Assembly: GCF_028583425.1 (NCBI RefSeq) | Contig: NC_072798.1 | Span: 7,566,501 to 7,630,500 of the forward strand | Source of the DNA: Eublepharis macularius | Lineage: Eukaryota; Chordata; Lepidosauria; Squamata; Eublepharidae | Direction: 5' to 3' | Length of the DNA: 64,000 nt | Shown: in pieces, positions 19,606 through 30,029 of the stretch | How positions within the stretch are numbered: position 1 is the first letter of the stretch | How the letters are laid out: every line of letters begins with the position of its first letter | Translations under genes and position numbers: made by a program | Notes under the pieces: model-generated | Databases searched by the model: none | What the model saw: the letters and a program-made list of their open reading frames with translations, nothing else | What the model was told of the DNA's origin: nothing

Positions 19606-20949
19606 TTTAAAGATTTTAAAATGTTGAAACAGAGCATAGGCAAATTCCATGACTGAGAATTCTACTTAACAACCCTATCTGCCACCACCCTCTCTTCCAC
19701 ACTTCCATTTCATTCCAGCTGGATTTTTAAGGAGTTTGTAGGGAAGTGCAGACAGGGGGGTGAGAGATGAGCTGGCAGAGAGAGAGAGAGAGAGAGAGAC
19801 TCACGCAGGGCTCCATCAATTAATAACAGTGCTGTTGTCCCTTTGGCATGCTAATCGCCAAGGAATGGCAGGATGGAAGGGGGCAGACGCAACACACATC
19901 AGATGCCTGGGGGAGAATAGCTCTCTGGAAAATGGCAGCGAGGAAGACATCCAGGAACACAATAACCAAAACCTAGTAAAAGCTTGTGTCTTTGCCTGAT
20001 TACTTTTTTAAAAGAAGTTTTTAAAACAAATCTTTGGAAAAAATGAGATGGGAAGAGAAAGTTGGTGAGCACCTTGAGACATCTATTGATGAAAGGTGTT
20101 TGCCTAAGCCAGTGGCCTATCAGCTATATGGCCAAGGGGACACGGGGAGGGCATTCCTTGGGTGCTGAGCGCCATTCAATTGAATCTGAGCTGTCATATG
20201 GCACAGGCTGATGGCACCTCTTGACGTAATGAATATGGTGCTTTTTTACAAAGGTGTTCTTGCCGCGCTCATAAAAAAGAAGAAAAAGAGACAATTTCAT
20301 TCACATACTTTTCTCCACCGATGTATCCCAAAATGGATATTATTAGAACCCTAGAAAATAAAATAAATAACCAGAACCAAAAGGGTTTTCAGTTATATGA
20401 ATCCCTGAAGCAAGGCATGTAGATATCTGCTACTTGATTTCCAACACAAAATCAGACAGCAGCCAAAACTTTCTTTTGCAATAGAAAAAAAGCAATGGTG
20501 TTGCCCTCCCAGGGTGACATGTTTTGAACAAAAGATGTCCCAAACGTTCAGCCCCTAATCTGAGTGGCAAATGATCATCCAAGGGCCATGGTTCCAGCTA
20601 GCCTCCCAACTGGGCCAGCTTCAAGCTTTACTGGACCTCCCAAGGTGAGAATTCCACAGCAAGAAGACCTGGTTCTGGAAAGCCTGTTCTATGTAAGCTG
20701 GATATATTGACTAGTAGTTGGGATGGTAGCAGGACCTTGTGGTTGTTGCAAAAGTTGCCTAGAAACACAAAGCAGCGCTAGCATCAGTGTAGCCAGACTG
20801 AGTGGTCACCACCAGCCCCTAATTTCAGGGAATAATTTCGTCATCATTTATTTCAGAAGGGATGCAGCAGAACCACAGCAAACAACTTTAATGCAATACG
20901 TTACAAGGAGGTTTTCTTCTAATGAAGCGCTGTGAATAAAGCCAAGGTT
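19606..20949. other. Unassigned sequence with a (GA)n run
   Basis: Contains a (GA)n run at 19,779-19,799. Nothing else recognised. Confidence 0.5.
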
Positions 20950-21120
20950 CAGGCCATGGCTACATCCAGTGGCAATGAATTCCACAAGCCAATCATTCTT
21001 CAAGTGAAACAGAATTTCCTTTTGTCTCTCCTGCCCATCAACTTCGTTGGGTGCCTATGAGTTCTAGTATTTGGGGAGAGGGAGAGAAATTCACCCCATC
21101 TATTTTATCCCTCCTTCATT
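20950..21120 (+). mobile_element. Amniote interspersed repeat, downstream part
   Basis: caatgaattccacaagccaa, caacttcgttgggtgcctat and gagttctagtatttgggg match the 3' portion of the family whose 5' part is at 15,908. Confidence 0.65.
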
Positions 21121-21182
21121 GATCAGCTGCTCGTTGAGGGTGTACTTTTTCCACCTCTGCAATATCCCTTTTGAGATATGGC

Positions 21183-21515
21183 TAAGGTTGTCAAACTCCA
21201 GGTTGGGAAATTCCTGGGGATTTTTTGGAGCCACAGGGCCAAGCTACACATGACGAATGACACTTGAACAGCAAGTGTATTTCTCCCTGTTCACTTGCCC
21301 TCCACTCAATCCACTTGCCGTTCAAGTGTCATTCGTCACTTGTAGCTTGGCCCTAAGGAAGGTGGTTTGGGATGGAGCGAGTTCAGCAGGGATATAATGC
21401 CATAAAGTGTACCCTCCAAAGCTGCCATTTTCTCCAGGAGAACTGATCCCCACCGTGTGGAGATCAATTGTAATTCCGGGAGAACTCCATGCCCCAACTG
21501 GAGGTTGGCAACCCT
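21183..21515 (-). mobile_element. GTTGCCAAC-type MITE interrupted by a GGGCCAAGC MITE
   Basis: Left end aaggttgtcaaactccaggt, right end ggaggttggcaaccctag. The segment 21,236-21,353 is a foreign palindrome, so this MITE is the older element. Confidence 0.85.
21236..21353. mobile_element. GGGCCAAGC palindromic MITE, nested
   Basis: GGGCCAAGCTACACATGACG at the left, complement ending GCTTGGCCC at the right. Flanks are aca and taa, so the 3-bp duplication is mutated or unclear here. Confidence 0.85.
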
Positions 21516-21629
21516 AGATTCAGCTACCAGGACTCCTTACAATATTCTAAATGCAGCCGCACCATTGATCTGCAACACCACATTACCATACTGGCAGTCT
21601 TATAACCATGCCCTTCCACACTCTGCCCC

Positions 21630-22035
21630 ATGGCGCAGAACGGTAAGCTGCAGTACTGCAGCCCAAGCTCGGCTCACGACCTGAGTTCAATCCTGGTGGA
21701 AGCCAGGTTCAGGTAGCCGGCTCAAGGCTGACTCAGGGCCAAACTACAAGTGATGAATGACACTTGAACAGCAAGCGTATTCCTCCCTGTTCACTTGCCC
21801 TCCACTTGCTCCCCGCTCGATCCACTTGCCGTCACTTGTAGCTTGGCCCTCAGCCTTCCATCCTTCCGAGGTCGGCAAAATGAGTAACCAGTTTCCTGGG
21901 GGCAAAGTGTAGATGACTGGGGAAGGCAAACCACCCCGTAAAAAGGCTGCCAAGAAAACGTCGTAATGCGACGTCCCTCTATGGGTCAGCAATGACTCGG
22001 TGCTTGCACAGGGTCAAGCACCTTTACCTTTCCCC
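21630..22035 (+). mobile_element. Sauria-type tRNA SINE interrupted by a GGGCCAAGC MITE
   Basis: Head gcgcagaacggtaagctgca, B box gagttcaatcctggtgg, then after the insertion atgagtaaccagtttcctgg, ggaaggcaaaccaccc, and the Bov-B-like tail atgggtcagcaatgactcgg and tgcttgcacagggtc. Confidence 0.9.
21736..21849. mobile_element. GGGCCAAGC MITE with TCA target duplication, nested in the SINE
   Basis: GGGCCAAACTACAAGTGATG to GTAGCTTGGCCC. TCA lies on both sides (21,733-21,735 and 21,850-21,852). Removing the element and one TCA restores the uninterrupted SINE sequence gactcagccttcc. Confidence 0.9.
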
Positions 22036-22650
22036 CCCCCCTAACAACCTGGGAAGCTAGATGCCCTGGGGTGAAGATTTCAGGTACTTTCCCCCCTTCT
22101 GCAACAGTTTTTTCAATGACTCCCAGTTGCTTGCAGCCTGCAGGCATACTTTGGGACTGGATTTCAACTCTTCCAAATTAAAAAAAATAATTCTCCAGGA
22201 AACAGCCCCATCTCTGCTGTCATGGATGCTTTCTCCCCTGCAGGGTGTCTCACCAACTGCCAGCTACTGTAGGCTTAGAGAAGTGAGTGGATGAACGGAC
22301 CGCAGAGCAGGGAGGCGGCTGGCTTGGAAATTCTTCGGATTTTTCTACCTTTGTTTCTGTGTATTGAACCAAAGAAAGAGAGAAAGAGAGAGATGCCCAC
22401 TGCTGAAATTTCACATGATGGAAAGTCCAGACCTCTTGCTCGCTTTCTCTCTCTTTCTCTCCATCATTCTCTGCCTCCCCTCCCCCTTCTCCCAAACTTC
22501 TGGCCTATTCGAAGAGTCAGGAACAACTGCAGTGCCTTTTAACAGCACCATTTTCCCTTGGGTTTGAAAAAAATATAACAACTTGAATTATTTTTAGCAT
22601 TTGTATCATGCACGTGGTTTATTGGATGTCCCATCCTGCGGAGTGCATTT
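22036..22650. other. Unassigned sequence
   Basis: Purine-rich run at 22,370-22,393. No recognised gene. Confidence 0.5.
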
Positions 22651-22735
22651 GATTTACATTCTGTAATCCGCCCCGAGTCTCAGTGAGAAAAGACTATAAA
22701 TAACATAAATAAAGACATAAATTAAAAAATGGTTC
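22650..22735 (+). mobile_element. L2-like LINE 3' tail
   Basis: tgtaatccgccccgagtctc, agtgagaaaagactataaat, then an ataaataaag-type tail. Confidence 0.7.
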
Positions 22736-22821
22736 CCAAGATCCTTAGCTTAGGATTTATTACCACATAAACCACTCAAATACTCGGGAGGAAAAGGAAC
22801 AATTGGGATTACCTAAAGATG

Positions 22822-22998
22822 TAGAAGCTGTCAAGTAGCAATTGACTTATGGTGACCCCAGCCAGGGGCTTTCCAGGCGAGTGAGAAGTTGAGGTGGTTT
22901 GCCATTTCCTCCCCCTTCTTCTTTGGTGGTCCCCCACCCAAGAACAGACCCCGCTTATATGCAAAGATCTGACAAGATCGGGCTATACCATGCTGCAA
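22822..22998 (-). mobile_element. 5S-derived SINE, minus strand
   Basis: The complement has gcagcatggtatagcccgat and ttgtcagatctttgcatata. The body gaggtggtttgccatttcct is as in other copies. Confidence 0.82.
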
Positions 22999-23337
22999 TA
23001 TCTCACCATTTGGAAGTAGATAAACAACATTTCTAGACGTTCAAGCCAGCGGGAAGGGGAATTTTCCCCTCTTTATAGAACTGGGACAGAGGATATATAC
23101 AATACTTTTATTCTTATCAAACCTAAATTTATTTTACTGACATGCATAATTTATAATATCTAAGATCTGAAGTTCAGTGTCTCTGGAGAGAAACAGACAA
23201 CGGTTCTTCCAGTACTGACGGAGCACTAGGTGCGATTCCAAAAGGACTAACTAAACATATAGGCGACGTTGGCATTAAACAAGATAAGAACTTGATAGCT
23301 GCAAACAGCTGTACTACTTGGAACATGACACATACTA

Positions 23338-23768
23338 AGAGTCTCTCTACACGAGACACCTCGGCACGTGTGCGTCAAGTGTAGGGAGATGCAATGTTAG
23401 CTGGGAAGCATAGTTTTAAAAGACAGAGCCAGCAGAGATCTCCCCTTGTAGCGTTCGTTAATTTCATCTTTGCCGCCCCGAAGGCTCTGTCAGCATCACC
23501 TCTCCAGTCTAAAACTGTGTGGGATCGCAACCAGAGGGCAGCGAGGAATGGAAAGGGGCTGCCTCCAGAGCTAGGCTTGGACCTGGAGAGGTTATAATGG
23601 GCTGAAGTTTCCCTTCTGGCATTTCACAGCCCCTTCACACCACTCCAGTGTATAGTAAAGCCTTTGCCCTGCCTCTGGCTCTGTCTTTCTAAACTACCCT
23701 TCCCAGCTAACATTGTACCTCCCACCATGTGTTCTTCACATGTCACATGTCTCTCGTAGAAAGACTCT
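23338..23768. mobile_element. GAGTCTCTCTACACGAGAC MITE, full length
   Basis: The best copy: gagtctctctacacgagaca at the left, gtctctcgtagaaagactct at the right, with inverted inner arms agctgggaagcatagtttta and ctaaactacccttcccagct. No open frame of note. Confidence 0.88.
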
Positions 23769-23794
23769 CAGGTGATACCTGTCTAAGGGTCAAA

Positions 23795-23914
23795 CCACAC
23801 GAGACAAAATAGACTTGAATTACACTCAAATTACACTCAAATACACTCAAATTACAAAATACACTCAAATTACCCATGTAATTCGAGTGTGTTTTGTCTC
23901 GTGTGGTGAGACCC
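23795..23914. mobile_element. AGGGTCAAACCACACGAGAC palindromic element
   Basis: AGGGTCAAACCACACGAGAC, and its near complement GTCTCGTGTGGTGAGACCCT at the right. The middle holds several actcaaattac units. Confidence 0.8.
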
Positions 23915-23930
23915 TAACTCCTAGATTCAT

Positions 23931-24168
23931 AGAGCAGAACCACAAGTGACGCCTGACACAGGTTGGACACTTGTCAACTTCCCTCAAGTTTTGATGGGAA
24001 ATGTAGGCAGCTTGGCGGAATGTTGGACAAGTGACAGTTGAAAAGTCCATTGGACAGCAGTCGGAGAGCCAAGCTGCAAGACCAGGATGCCTACATTTCC
24101 CATCAAAACTTGAGGGAAGCTGACAAGTGTCCCACCTGTGTCAGGCGTCACTTGTGGTTCCACTCTTA
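23931..24168. mobile_element. ACCACAAGTGACGCCTGACA fold-back MITE
   Basis: Arms of about 75 bp: ACCACAAGTGACGCCTGACA, cttccctcaagttttgatgg and complements. The spacer carries gacagttgaaaagtccattg. A second copy with the spacer in the other orientation is at 37,731-37,969. Confidence 0.9.
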
Positions 24169-24238
24169 GATAAAACCCAGGTCAGTGAAGGACTAAAAAA
24201 TTCCAGCCCAAATATCTGATGGACTGTTATAACATCCC

Positions 24239-24261
24239 AGAAGAAGAAGAAGAAGAAGAAG
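24239..24261. repeat. (GAA)n microsatellite
   Basis: Seven to eight units of aga. Confidence 0.9.
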
Positions 24262-24760
24262 CAAAGGGGCATTCCTAACCTCGTACAGGTGGGAGTGACA
24301 GCTGTGAACAGATTCTGGTTGCAATCCTTTCAAAAAAAATATATTTAATTTTGGTTGCTGTCACTTATACAAAATGAGATATATAACAAAGCTGATAGCA
24401 CATTTCCAATGAACTATATACAGAGAAGAAGAATATTTTTATTTACGCCTGGCATCAAGTTTCTAAACGGAGTTCCTCTGCCCTTCAAATCTCTGTTTGC
24501 AATCCTGAAGACGTTTTTCTGGGAGCAAACCCAATTGAATAACATGGGATTTATTCCTGAATGGAATTGCTTAGCTTTGCTCTCGGTGTTACTTTAGCTC
24601 AGGTATCATAGTTTTTGTCATCTCAGTAGCAAGTTAAAAATAAAAGCTGAAAATAGAAAGCAAAATTTGTAGTCTCTATGAGAAAGTTTATTATTTGGAC
24701 AGAACCAGTTTCAAACAGTCAGGCCTAGTAGCATATTTGGACAGTGAATTAAACTTTATA
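24262..24760. other. Unassigned sequence
   Basis: No repeat or gene recognised. Confidence 0.5.
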
Positions 24761-24764
24761 ATTT

Positions 24765-24920
24765 ATTATTTTTATTTATTTTATCAAATATATGCCTCAC
24801 CTTCTCTATGAATGGGCTCAGGGCAGCTAACAACATATATTATACAATTAAAACCACACACATATCTAAAAACCATAAAAACAAAGCAACTAGCACCATG
24901 ATCAACTCAGGCTATAATAA
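24765..24920 (-). mobile_element. L2-like LINE 3' end, minus strand
   Basis: attttatttattttatcaaa, then tctatgaatgggctcagggc and agctaacaacatatattata: the complement of the tail form seen at 8,460-8,530. Confidence 0.75.
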
Positions 24921-25002
24921 ATCATTTTTGTCATATATTTATATTTATTGTATCAGATAATAAATATAACATAAGACTGAAAACAGCAAACTCTTTAATC
25001 AT

Positions 25003-25100
25003 GGATTCATCTGATGAAGAGAGCTGTGGTTCTCGAAAGATTATGCTACAATAAAGTTGGTTAGTCTTAAAGGTGCTACTGGACTTTTTACTATTCTTCA
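25003..25100 (+). mobile_element. Family A element, right half
   Basis: CTGATGA (25,011-25,017), stem GAGA...TCTC, GAAA (25,035-25,038), then ttatgctacaataaagttgg and gttagtcttaaaggtgctac. A clean copy of the hammerhead-like core. Confidence 0.85.
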
Positions 25101-25185
25101 ATCATGTGTTTTGGTCATGCTCATTATAGTGAATTAAGTATGAATAAAATTAATCACATTTAAACAATAAACATATGCCTGAGAA

Positions 25186-25498
25186 CAGGGCTTTTTTTCT
25201 GGGAAAAGAGGTGATGGAACGCAGTGGTGGAACTCAAGACCACACAATGACATCATTTTGGGTCAGCTAGAACAAGGAGGGAGTTTTTTAAAGTTTAAAT
25301 TGCCCTCGGCGAAAATGGTCACATGGCCGGTGGCCCTGCCCCCTGATCTCCAGACAGAGGGGAGTTTAGATTGCCCTCCGCGCCCAATCTAAACTCCCTT
25401 CTGTCTGGAAATCAGGGGGCGGGGCCACTGGCCCCGTGACCATTTTTAAAAGGTGTTGGAACTCCGTTCCACCGCGTTCCCGCTGAAAAAAAGCCCTG
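25186..25498. mobile_element. hAT-like MITE, CAGGGCTTTTTTTC ends (hAT-b)
   Basis: CAGGGCTTTTTTTCTGGG at the left, GCTGAAAAAAAGCCCTG at the right. Flanks CCTGAGAA and CCGGAGAA agree at 7 of 8. The interior is an inverted repeat about ggagtttagattgccctccg. Confidence 0.9.
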
Positions 25499-26045
25499 CC
25501 GGAGAATATGCTGTACAGATCTACAGTATACACAGGAATTATCATTATCTAATACTGTAGATTGTTTTACATTAAAAAAAATCTTTATCCTACACATTTT
25601 AAAAAGTAAAATCCGGTTATGAAAAGCCTTCTGTTCCAAAAGATAAAATATTTTATAGGGTTCTTTTTTCTCCCCTACAGTTTCCAAAATGTCCAGGCTT
25701 TTTGTTGGAAACAATAAAAAAATGCTTTGTACTGGAATCAATTTTGCTCCTATTTTTCCATTTTTTTCTGGAAACTTCACGCCTATTTTTGTGTCAGGAA
25801 GTCATTAGCAGGGCTGCCAACTTTTCGGCCAGCTTCCGTAGCTGAGCCTTTAACAGCAGTGTCACATACATACATTTGCAGATATTCAGGTTTACAGTGG
25901 AAAGATTTGATGGCTGATTTTTGGAGATCTGGCAGCCCAAGAACATCTCACCTGTAGTAGGAAACAGTCCCCTTTTCTTGCCATCATGTGTTAAAAAGGT
26001 CACCGACATAATCAAGGGAAAATAATAACATAGTAACCAAATTTA
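25499..26045. other. Unassigned sequence
   Basis: A 122-codon minus-strand frame (25,412-25,780) overlaps the hAT-b end and has no motif. Nothing else recognised. Confidence 0.45.
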
Positions 26046-26046
26046 T

Positions 26047-26286
26047 ATAATAACATTTTATTTATATACTGTCCTTCAGGACAACTTAACGCCCACTCGG
26101 AGTGCTTTTCAAAGTGTATTATTATTATCCTCACAACAATCACCCTGTGAGGTCAGTGGGGCTGAGAGAGATCCGGAGAGCTGTGACTGACCCAAGGTCA
26201 CCCAGGTTTCTTCAAGCGGAGTGGGAAATCAGACCTGGCTCTCCAGATTAGAGTCCTGCCACTCTTAACTGCTACACCAAACTGGC
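26047..26286 (-). mobile_element. tRNA-derived SINE (CCAGTTTGGTGTAGTGG type), minus strand
   Basis: The complement starts gccagtttggtgtagcagtt with tctaatctggagagccaggt. The tail side is tatatactgtccttcaggac. Full length. Confidence 0.88.
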
Positions 26287-26389
26287 AAAATGTAGAGACA
26301 CTGACAGCTTTTAAGGATGTACAGTTGTCAACTCCTAAATTTTATTCTCCTACTTCACTCTTTCTGCTTCTCCTGCCTTGCTTCTTGCC

Positions 26390-26775
26390 ATCATTGCCAA
26401 CCTCCAGGTGGGGCCTAGAGAGCTCCCCAAATTACAACCAATCTCTGGACTACAGAGATCAGTTCCCCTGAAGAAAATGACTGCTTTGGAGGGCAGACTA
26501 TGGTATTATACGCCATTAAGGACCCTCCCAAGGCTCCCTCTCCAGGTCTCCAGGGGGATTTGAGTCCAGTGGCACCTTAGCGACCAACAAGATTTTCAGA
26601 ACTTTCAAGAGTCAAAGCTCATGTCTGAAAAAGGGAGCTCTGACTCCCGAAAGCTCACTCTCTGAAAATCTCGTTGGTCTTTAAGGTGCCACTGGACTGA
26701 AATCCTGCTGTTCTACTGCAGACCAACACAGCTACAAATCTCCAGAAGTTTCCCAGTCCAGAAGTGGCAACTCTC
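26390..26775 (+). mobile_element. GTTGCCAAC-type MITE split by a family B element
   Basis: ttgccaacctccaggtgggg at the left. After the insertion it continues with tctccagaagtttcccagtc and gaagtggcaactct. Confidence 0.82.
26555..26736. mobile_element. Family B inverted-dimer element, nested
   Basis: atttgagtccagtggcacct, gaccaacaagattttcagaa, then sense tctcgttggtctttaaggtg, ccactggactgaaatcctgc and cagaccaacacagctac. Possible TCTCCAG duplication in the flanks. Confidence 0.82.
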
Positions 26776-26870
26776 TTCCTTATGTAGGGCCGGTCTTCTC
26801 GTCCTCATTCATCAATGATTTCTACCCAACTTCCTTTCCCAAGAGTTACATTCTTGAACCAAACTGAGTC

Positions 26871-26988
26871 TCTCTACACTAGATGCCTGGAAGCATGTTC
26901 GTTAACTACTGGGAGAAGCAATGTTAGCTGGGAAGCGTAGTTTTAAAAGACAGAGCCGGCGGAGATTGCTCCGGAGGGGATGGATTCT
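26871..26988. mobile_element. GAGTCTCTCTACACGAGAC MITE, left part
   Basis: gagtctctctacactagatg and agctgggaagcgtagtttta. It ends abruptly at the LINE fragment. Confidence 0.7.
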
Positions 26989-27215
26989 TTTACAGCCCTC
27001 CACCGCCTCTTGAATGCCAGACTATCTCCCCTTTTGGAGCCTTTGACCTGCTGCCCTTGCTGCTTAAAACTTAGCATTAACCAAGCCTCGGTTAACTGAG
27101 CTAAGCTACCATGTCCAAACATAGAGAAGGAGAGGCGGGCCCATAGATAAGATGGACCAAGGCCATGGAGCGCTTTGTATGTGGTAACCAATACCTTGAA
27201 CTGAATACTTCAAAG
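26989..27215 (-). mobile_element. L2-like LINE coding fragment
   Basis: The minus-strand translation includes TTYKALHGLGPSYLWARLS, resembling the L2/CR1 C-terminal region (compare LVLTHKALCRLGPAYLRDRL at about 2,720). The rest is degraded. Confidence 0.55.
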
Positions 27216-27339
27216 TGTGTTCCAAGTCTCCACTGACAACGTTGGCCATTTTGAACCCTCTCCCACCCAAATCTATGTTTTCTCTCTGTTTCCTTGGAGG
27301 TTTTTTGCCTTGAGCATTTGAGCAGCAATCTAGTATAAT

Positions 27340-27732
27340 CAGGGCTCATTTCGCAGGGGAACGCGCAGGAACGCAATTTCGGCAGTTCCCCAAAGAGGTC
27401 ACATGTCAGATGGCCCCTCCTACCTGACTCTCAGCCATTTGGGGCCCATTTTGACCTGGATTGGGGCCGAAACGGCCCAGATCGGGCCTCTGATAGGTGG
27501 TGGATCACTCTCCTGTTCAGTAGCGGCCCAATCCTGACCATTTTGGGCCCCTTTTCGGCCATTTTCAGCCCCTTTTTGCCATTTTGGGCCCAATTTCGGC
27601 CCTGAATGGCCAGGATAGGGTCCAAAGCAGCCAGGATAGGTGATGTCAGGGGGTGTGGCATATGCTAATGGGTTATGCTAATGAGTTATGCTAATGAGTT
27701 CCTCCAGCTCTTTTTCTACAAAATGACCCCTG
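27340..27732. mobile_element. hAT-like MITE, CAGGGCTCATTT ends (hAT-a)
   Basis: CAGGGCTCATTTCGCAGGGG to CTACAAAATGACCCCTG. Flanks AGTATAAT and ATTATAAT agree at 7 of 8. The interior repeats a gccattttgggcccatt-type unit, and the right arm has tandem atgctaatgagtt units. Confidence 0.9.
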
Positions 27733-28090
27733 ATTATAATTGTTTCAAAACCTCTCTCTGTGAACAAGCTGGTTGTCTTCTAACTGGAGATCTAGCCCTG
27801 ATCCTTTTCATTTCACAAGGATGAGTCTTTATCTATTTATTTGCCTTCTTTATAGTCCACCTTTCTTGCTGAGATGCTCGAGGCAGAGGCTATCATTGCA
27901 AATCTCTGCAAATTGCTACAATTAGCCCAACACCAGCAGAAAGATAAGGAAAGCTCATTTTCCAGTGAGAAGATAGGTACATTTATGTATTAAACAAGTC
28001 CCCTTGCAAAATAAGTACTTTGCATTGATAAAATGGAGGCTATTTGTACAAAACTCTAGTTCTTGTTAATACTGCAAAGCTTTACATACC
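27733..28090. other. Unassigned; LINE-tail fragment at 27,828-27,890
   Basis: tttatagtccacctttcttg, then ctgagatgctcgaggcagag is an L2-like tail in minus orientation. Confidence 0.5.
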
Positions 28091-28520
28091 TTGAAAACAT
28101 TACATCGAAGAAGATGACCCCCTTTTGCCCATTCCCTGTCCTCCCCCATCGTTAATTGTGGTCCTCATTTAGTAATCTTGCTTTTGAACGCATGCCAAGA
28201 GGAAAGAAATGCTAATAAACATCCTGCCGCACAAAGTATTTTTAAATAGATGGTGATTAATTTAGAGTTCAGTGTCTACATGTCACCCTCATCAGTATTA
28301 ATGGGAAACGCAAAGACAGCAACGGGCACAGCCGGTCTCCGCTTAATCCCGTGAGCCTGACGAGATAAGCACAAATTATAACTTGCTTGGTTATGGCAGG
28401 GCATCTTAAATGCCCAGTGACGTGGCAACCTTTACTAACATGCCTGCTTGCGAGCGGCCAGCATGAATCACAAAAGCAAGCTTGGGGTCTCTAGGATGCA
28501 GAGCCTTTAAGCATGAGAAA
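28091..28520. other. Candidate conserved noncoding element
   Basis: Repeat-free, balanced composition, rich in transcription-factor-like cores (atgctaataaacatcc, ggtgattaatttagag, cgcttaatcccgtgagcc, cgagataagcac). Nothing coding seen. An alignment is needed to decide. Confidence 0.35.
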
Positions 28521-28862
28521 GGATTAAAGCAGTATGGGGAGAATGTGGTTTTTTCAGTCAATCCGTGGCTCCTGAGGCAGAGTGCTTAAAGGGTCAAAGT
28601 AGGCCTCGGGAGACCCTGCCTCAAATTCCAGCCCTGCCTTGAAGTCTTCCAAGTGACATTGGGCCAGTCACTCACAACCCTCCATGGAGGACAGAATGAG
28701 ACGAAATTGGAGTGAAGGTAGAGCTACCAGGTTTCCCACTATGGTGGAAGATCTCCAGATGTCAGTCTTCTTTGCCCACTGTTGCTCCAAGTGGTGGCAG
28801 CAGGTAGGGGAAAGGCTGCATCATTATGTCACTTCTGGGGGGAACAGTGGAAATGACTTAGG
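28521..28862. other. Unassigned; degenerate tRNA-SINE-like stretch
   Basis: 28,570-28,690 reads like a decayed tRNA SINE (ggcagagtgcttaaagggtc, cctgcctcaaattccagcc). Confidence 0.4.
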
Positions 28863-28863
28863 A

Positions 28864-28925
28864 TAGCTCTAGTAACCCTTGGAAACTCTATGGTCAAACC
28901 ATAGAGTTCCTAGCAATTCCTAGAG
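28864..28925. mobile_element. AGCTCTAG short palindromic element
   Basis: agctctagtaacccttggaa, actctatggtcaaaccatag, agttcctagcaattcctaga: an inverted repeat about TATGGTCAAACCATA. A similar segment flanks the hAT-a copy at 40,835-41,282. Confidence 0.6.
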
Positions 28926-28979
28926 CTATTCTTTGTTACTTCTGGGTTTCCCTTGGAAGTGATATAGCAATAACAACCC

Positions 28980-29115
28980 TTCAGGGCCTCAGGAAGAGAC
29001 CTTGAATGTTCCCTCCTACTCGATCCTTTTAACTGGAGATGCTGGGAATTGAATCTAGGACTGCTTGCATACCAAGCAGATGCTCTACCACTAAGCCACA
29101 GCCCCTCCATGAAGT
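28980..29115 (-). mobile_element. tRNA-derived SINE (GTGGCTCAGTGGTAGAGC type), minus strand
   Basis: The complement starts ggaggggctgtggcttagtg, gtagagcatctgcttggtat and gattcaattcccagcatctc. Confidence 0.82.
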
Positions 29116-29455
29116 TAATCAATAAAGCAGAGGGGGATCAAAGTGAAAGAGATGAATTGGAATTCATGCCATGCCCTTATGTTTTCATGCAGACACAAGT
29201 AATTGAGAAAGGAAATGCAGCCAAGTGTAATGTTAGTCTGGTGGTAGCTTTCCCAATGCAGGGCACTCTCAAAAAGCACTCGAGAGTGTCTCTTTCTGTC
29301 TTAGAGAGGGACCTCAGAATGCTCTATCCATACCTAATGGACCAGTTTAAATTTATATCCGCATGAAGAAGCTACAATGCTTTTCACTTGAAGGTGACAT
29401 TTGTTAAGAATAGGTGTCAACACAAGTAGAGTCAACATTTGGTGGGTGCAGTTTT
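29116..29455. other. Unassigned sequence
   Basis: No repeat or gene recognised. Confidence 0.5.
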
Positions 29456-29550
29456 CGTTCCTTCGTTCCTTCGTTCCTTCGTTCCTTCGTTCCTTCGTTC
29501 CTTCGTTTGTTTGTTTGTTTGTTCGTTCGTTTGTTCGTTCATTCGTTCAT
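29456..29550. repeat. (CGTTCCTT)n then (GTTT)n/(GTTC)n microsatellite
   Basis: About six octamers, then GTTT and GTTC units, joining directly to a LINE 3' end. The Arg-Ser-Phe-rich open frame is an artefact. Confidence 0.95.
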
Positions 29551-30000
29551 AATTCACCTCACTCCCTGGAGCTCAAGGTGGATTATACACAGTAAGTCAA
29601 TATAATCAACAAAATGGGACACCCAATGAACAGTGCGATAAGATATGTATTGGAGAAATCTGGGATAAATTCGAAATCTGAAAATAGAACAGAACTGAAA
29701 AATAAATGTTAACATGATGTGTTAAATGATGCAAAAACTACAGAGTCGGGCCCTATTTGCAAGAACACGCAACATGAGCTATAGACCATAGTCCTAACCC
29801 TCTACCCAGGTAGCTCTCTAAACCATTCTGTACAGTACAACCCTATTGCCTGTGTACAAAAGCCCTCTTGAATAATTCAGTTTTGCATAGTTTACAGAAA
29901 CCCAAGAGAGAGGGAGCCCCCCCTGACCTTGTCAAGCAGGCCGTTCCTTAAGGTGGAGGTCACAACACGGAACGGCATGTGTACATTTCCCGTTTGCAGG
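29551..30000 (-). mobile_element. L2-like LINE 3' region, minus strand
   Basis: ctggagctcaaggtggatta at the tail. Further in, ttcagttttgcatagtttac and gcaggccgttccttaagg, features of an L2-like 3' region. The coding sequence is degraded. Confidence 0.6.
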
Positions 30001-30029
30001 TTGGCACATGCATAAAGCCTTGCTTAGAT

